DNA of 64,000 nt from the NCBI GenBank assembly GCA_046327745.1, contig JAXLXV010000010.1, positions 1-64,000 of the forward strand, given 5' to 3'. This document shows positions 60,852 through 64,000 of the stretch, piece by piece; position 1 is the first letter of the stretch; each line of letters begins with the position of its first letter. The DNA comes from JABAQJ01 sp046327745. Lineage in GTDB: Bacteria; Gemmatimonadota; Gemmatimonadetes; Gemmatimonadales; Gemmatimonadaceae. The translations under genes and the position numbers were made by a program. Below the pieces are notes generated by a model, which ran no database searches, was not told the DNA's origin, and was given only the letters and a program-made list of their open reading frames with translations.

Positions 60852-62129
60852 ATGCACGTCAGCCGCTTCCTTGCCGCCGCAGCACTTCTCGCCGTTCCAC
60901 TACAGGCACAACCCGCGCAGGTCACCGCCATTCGCGCCGATCGTTTGATCGTCGGGGATGGGACCCAGATCGCATCGCCTGTCGTGCTAATTCAGGGCGA
61001 ACGGATTACCGCGGTGGGGCCGGCGGCCAGCGTGACGGTGCCGCGGGACGCGCGTTTGATCGACCTGCGCGGACACACGCTGCTGCCTGGCTTCATCGAC
61101 GCGCACACCCACCTCGCGTCGATCGACAATGATGGGGGCGACCTGTCTGCTCTGAAGGAGACTCCAGCGCACGGCGCGATCTACGCCACGGTGACTGCGA
61201 AGAAGACGGTTGAAGCTGGATTCACCACGGTGCGCGAGGCTGGATCGCTGGGATACGTGGACGTCGCCGTTCGCGACGCCATTAACCGCGGTCTGATACC
61301 CGGGCCGAGGATCCGTGCGTCTGGACCAGCGCTCGGTACCACCGGTGGACACGCCGACGTCAACGGCTGGAGCCCGTTCCTCAACCTGCCGGGCACGGGG
61401 GCGATTGTGGACGGCGCCGATGCGGTGCGCCGTCAGGTGCGACTGAACGTCAAGTACGGCGCGGACCAGATCAAGATCGTCGCCACGGGAGGCATCCTCT
61501 CTGTCGGTGATGCGATTGGTGCGCCACAGATGACGGATGAGGAGCTTCACGCGGCGGTGAGCGAAGCGGTACGGCTGGGGCGCAAGGTGATGGCGCACGC
61601 GCACGCCGGTGAGGGGCTGCTGGGCGCGGTGCGTGCCGGGGTCGCCAGCATCGAACATGGCAGCCTGGTGAGCGATGAGGCGATCGCGGAAATGAAGCAG
61701 CGCGGTACGTACCTCGTGCCGACGCTGATCATCTTAGAAGAGATCGTGCGTGATGGCGCGTCCAAGGGGGTGCCGCCGTACGCGGTCGAGAAGGCGAAGG
61801 CCATTGCCGCCGAGCGACGCGTTAGGCTTCGCGGACCTGGTCGCTGTCGTCGGGAACCCGCTGGAGGATATCACGCGGCTGCAACATCCGATGTTCGTGA
61901 TGAAGGGCGGGGCGACGGTGCTCGGGAGCGCGGCGGCGAAATAGACGGAGTGGGAGGTGTCGGGGCCGCCGCCGGCACCTCAGCCACAGGCGCCGTGACC
62001 ATTGCGCCTAACCACGTGAAGGCACCCTCTGCGCATGAGCGATCCGACGTATGTCTCTCCGGCGTCGGAATGTCCGAGGTGCGACGCGACTTCCGGAGGT
62101 CCAACGACAGAGGGTACGTCTCCGATTGA
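60852..62129 (+). CDS. Amidohydrolase, damaged: internal deletion and frameshift
   Basis: 425 residues as an open frame from ATG 60852, with signal peptide (FLAAAALLAVPLQAQ). The first 320 residues are a normal metal-dependent amidohydrolase: LPGFIDAHTHLAS (HxH), DQIKIVATGGILSVGDAIGA, GRKVMAHAHAGEG and ASIEHGSLVSDEAI. After AIAAER the frame is unrelated and Arg-rich. The true C-terminal strand (FADLVAVVGNPLEDITRLQH then PMFVMKGG) is in the next frame, ending at 61944. Between them about 85 residues of the family are missing, including the TDAG segment with the last metal-binding Asp. The enzyme should be inactive. The break point carries a CGTTAGGC word. Confidence 0.8.
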   Translation: MHVSRFLAAAALLAVPLQAQPAQVTAIRADRLIVGDGTQIASPVVLIQGERITAVGPAASVTVPRDARLIDLRGHTLLPGFIDAHTHLASIDNDGGDLSALKETPAHGAIYATVTAKKTVEAGFTTVREAGSLGYVDVAVRDAINRGLIPGPRIRASGPALGTTGGHADVNGWSPFLNLPGTGAIVDGADAVRRQVRLNVKYGADQIKIVATGGILSVGDAIGAPQMTDEELHAAVSEAVRLGRKVMAHAHAGEGLLGAVRAGVASIEHGSLVSDEAIAEMKQRGTYLVPTLIILEEIVRDGASKGVPPYAVEKAKAIAAERRVRLRGPGRCRREPAGGYHAAATSDVRDEGRGDGARERGGEIDGVGGVGAAAGTSATGAVTIAPNHVKAPSAHERSDVCLSGVGMSEVRRDFRRSNDRGYVSD

Positions 62130-62178
62130 TGCGCGGAGCGCGTTGTCATAGCTTGGGACCATGGGACCGGGAGGTGGA

Positions 62179-63882
62179 ATGACGCGCGGGATCAAAGGGG
62201 TGTTCCCAGCCCTCTGCGGGCTAGCAATGGCCATGGCCTGTGGATCGGATGGCCCGACGGGTCCGACGCCGGCCGAGATCGTGTTGAACGTCCAAGCTGT
62301 TACGATTAAGCAGCTTGATTCGGCACGGATCATCCCTTCCGTCGTGGATAGGACGGGCCAGTTGATCGCCGGCGCGACCGTGTTGTTCGAGTCGGGCAGT
62401 CCGTCGGTCGTCGCGGTCTCGAAGGTGGGCGTCATCACGTCGGTTGGCCCCGCTGGGACGGCAACGGTCACGGTTCGCAGCGGAAAGCTGGCGAACAGCG
62501 TCAGCGTCACCGTCACGCCGGTTGCCGCGCGAGTTGTCATCTCGCCGAATCCCGGCGCGCTGAAGCAGCTGGAGACGTTGCAGCTGACCACGCAGCTCCT
62601 CGACGTGACCAATACACCGATACCCGGAGTGAGCTTCACGTTCCTCTCATCGAAGAGCAGCGTGGGGGTCGTGTCTCCGTCGGGCCTTGTCACCAGCATC
62701 GGCCCAGCTGGGGTATTCACCGTCTTCGCGCAGGGCGCCGGTCTGCTTGGCTCCACCTCATTGACCGTGACGCAGGTCCCGACCAATATCCGGGTGACGC
62801 GAGAATATTCGAGGCTGACCGTCGGCCGCACGTTGCGACTGACGGCCACCGTGCTCGACGCCGTGAACACAGCGATCGCCAACAGCCCGGTCGCCTTCGC
62901 GTCGTCGAATCCGGACTTGGCTACGGTCTCGACCGACGGGCTCGTGACCTCGGTGGGAGGTCTCGGGGCCGTCACGATCCGCGTGAGTGCACCGGGCACG
63001 AACCTGACGCAGGACATCACGATTCCCATCGTTGCCCTGTCGAGCCCGACCGGCGACGACGTGCAGCTGATCCCGACGCCGTTGATCTACGCGTTGCGCG
63101 CCTTTCCAAACGACAGCGTGATCGGCGTCTCGTATTTCGGCACCGCGAGCGTCATCAATGTCAGCACCGGCAGCGTGCGGTCATTTGACATTCCACCGGC
63201 GTACGGCGTTGACGTGGCGCCGGGACGTTCGCGCGTGTACATGGCAGGAGCGGACGGCAACCTCTACGAGTATGACACGCACACCTGGACGTCGCGTCTC
63301 CTCAGTCTCGGCGGTCAGCTCTTCGACGTTGTCGTTGACCCGAGCGAACGGTTCGCCTACGTTGGGCTGGCGAACTTGGGAGTGTCCGTTGTTGACCTCA
63401 ATCAGTGGAGGGAGGTCGCGCGTGACACGATAGTGACGACGGCGTTGCATCTGGCAATCAATGCCGACGGCACCAAGCTCTACGTGGGCGGTGGAGCCGT
63501 GGTCGAGATCGAGATCGCGAACGGTTACGCCGTGCACGCCCTTCCGGCCATGCTCGCCCAAGCCGTTGTCGTGTCGTCGGACAAGCGCAACGTATTCGGC
63601 TTCGCAGAAAATGGCACGATACGAAAGTTCGACCTGACGGCTTTCGGTATCGTCGCGACGTGGACCCTGGAGACGTGTGGCCCGTGGGGCGCCGCCCTGA
63701 ACTCGGACGCTCAACGGATCGTCGTGTCCTGTCCCAACAGCCGTCTCGTCGCACTCCTGGACGCGGCGGACGGGACGATCATCAAGGGCGTCGACGCCAC
63801 CGATGCCCGACGTGTCGTAATGGCGAATGCCGGCCGCACGGCCCTCGTCGGTACGCGGCAGGGCCTCCTGATAATTCGCTAG
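62179..63882 (+). CDS. Lipoprotein with Big_2 domains and a YVTN-like propeller
   Basis: 567 residues from ATG 62179, chosen because GGGAGGTGG lies directly before it; ATG 62161 is 18 bases earlier. Lipobox-like LAMAMACGSD. Three Ig-like Big_2 repeats follow (PSVVAVSKVGVITSVGPAGT, SSVGVVSPSGLVTSIGPAGV, PDLATVSTDGLVTSVGGLGA), then a beta-propeller of YVTN type (FDVVVDPSERFAYVGLANLG, LHLAINADGTKLYVGGGAVV). It is probably a surface-exposed adhesion or sensing protein. The final residues LVGTRQGLLIIR complete the propeller. Confidence 0.8.
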   Translation: MTRGIKGVFPALCGLAMAMACGSDGPTGPTPAEIVLNVQAVTIKQLDSARIIPSVVDRTGQLIAGATVLFESGSPSVVAVSKVGVITSVGPAGTATVTVRSGKLANSVSVTVTPVAARVVISPNPGALKQLETLQLTTQLLDVTNTPIPGVSFTFLSSKSSVGVVSPSGLVTSIGPAGVFTVFAQGAGLLGSTSLTVTQVPTNIRVTREYSRLTVGRTLRLTATVLDAVNTAIANSPVAFASSNPDLATVSTDGLVTSVGGLGAVTIRVSAPGTNLTQDITIPIVALSSPTGDDVQLIPTPLIYALRAFPNDSVIGVSYFGTASVINVSTGSVRSFDIPPAYGVDVAPGRSRVYMAGADGNLYEYDTHTWTSRLLSLGGQLFDVVVDPSERFAYVGLANLGVSVVDLNQWREVARDTIVTTALHLAINADGTKLYVGGGAVVEIEIANGYAVHALPAMLAQAVVVSSDKRNVFGFAENGTIRKFDLTAFGIVATWTLETCGPWGAALNSDAQRIVVSCPNSRLVALLDAADGTIIKGVDATDARRVVMANAGRTALVGTRQGLLIIR

Positions 63883-63959
63883 CCAACAGGCGACGATTCG
63901 GGTCGCTCAGCGCGTCGCGGACAGTCACGCGTTACGGCGATTCATCGATGTCAGTTCCC

Positions 63960-64000
63960 TTACTTGATCCACTTCCTCAGCATCGCCGTCACGATGCGCC
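63960..64000 (-). CDS. Possible 3' end of a minus-strand gene cut by the window
   Basis: Reading inward from base 64000 on the minus strand gives RIVTAMLRKWIK then TAA at 63962-63960. Thirteen codons are too few to name a family. The 77 bases between this and the propeller gene hold nothing I can recognise. Confidence 0.3.
   Translation of the reverse strand, partial: RIVTAMLRKWIK

Noticed and set aside
1..64000. CRISPR arrays, tRNA or rRNA genes, prophage structural genes
   Set aside because: Looked for regular direct repeats, cloverleaf-like GC blocks and phage-type gene runs; none seen.

Overview
The window is GC-rich, densely coding bacterial chromosome. Its gene content suggests a member of the Gemmatimonadota or a close relative. 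The pointers are: several very large serine/threonine kinases fused to TPR or TolB-like regions, a TIGR02999-type ECF sigma factor beside one of them, an ADOP-type MacB permease with a PadR regulator, a DUF1800/DUF1501 pair, a DUF5916 outer-membrane protein, Big_2-domain lipoproteins and several Uma2 genes. This placement is inferred from gene content only; there is no rRNA or tRNA gene in the window.

Layout. 1-6 kb: end of an alpha/beta hydrolase, an M20 peptidase, a disturbed rho gene, a receiver-like/HisKA orphan, a TPR protein and an AhpD-like protein. 6-15 kb: a class A PBP, a PLP-dependent dehydratase, a DUF5916 protein and the DUF1501/DUF1800 pair. 15.3-17.9 kb: a compact set of CheY, a CheZ-like protein and a REC-REC-CheX protein, with no kinase or receptor nearby. 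18-19.6 kb: a nucleotidyltransferase plus DNA-binding-type partner that looks like an AbiE-type toxin-antitoxin pair. 19.6-24.7 kb: two large membrane kinases. 25-34.5 kb: accessory DNA with a broken Uma2 gene, DUF2283, DUF3883, DUF2167, a SARP-like ATPase without its DNA-binding part, an IS256 remnant and a pseudogene. 34.7-44 kb: a run of genes on the minus strand encoding a large Big_2 lipoprotein with a helical-toroid-like domain, a degenerate sigma54-type AAA+ protein, a receiver, a solute-binding-protein/GHKL sensor, a trypsin-like lipoprotein and a small lipoprotein. 44-52 kb: an IS3 remnant, vapBC, a small gene pair, PadR/ADOP, two intact Uma2 genes and a DUF4397 lipoprotein. 52-64 kb: a DUF3558-like lipoprotein, sigma factor plus kinase, an OmpA-like protein and secreted proteins (HAF repeat, damaged amidohydrolase, Big_2/propeller).

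Themes. Signalling and envelope proteins dominate. The strongest candidate for a little-described system is the sensor-receiver-AAA+ operon at about 37.6-42.2 kb. Its ATPase has lost both the GAFTGA loop and the Walker B glutamate, and its sensor joins an extracytoplasmic solute-binding module to a GHKL-like domain. Two toxin-antitoxin-like loci appear to use leaderless promoters overlapped by inverted repeats. The octamer CGTTAGGC recurs on both strands and mostly encodes Leu-Gly with the rare codon TTA. Several otherwise conserved genes (rho, one kinase, the sensor, an amidohydrolase, one Uma2) show frame breaks. Some of these are probably assembly indels and some real decay.
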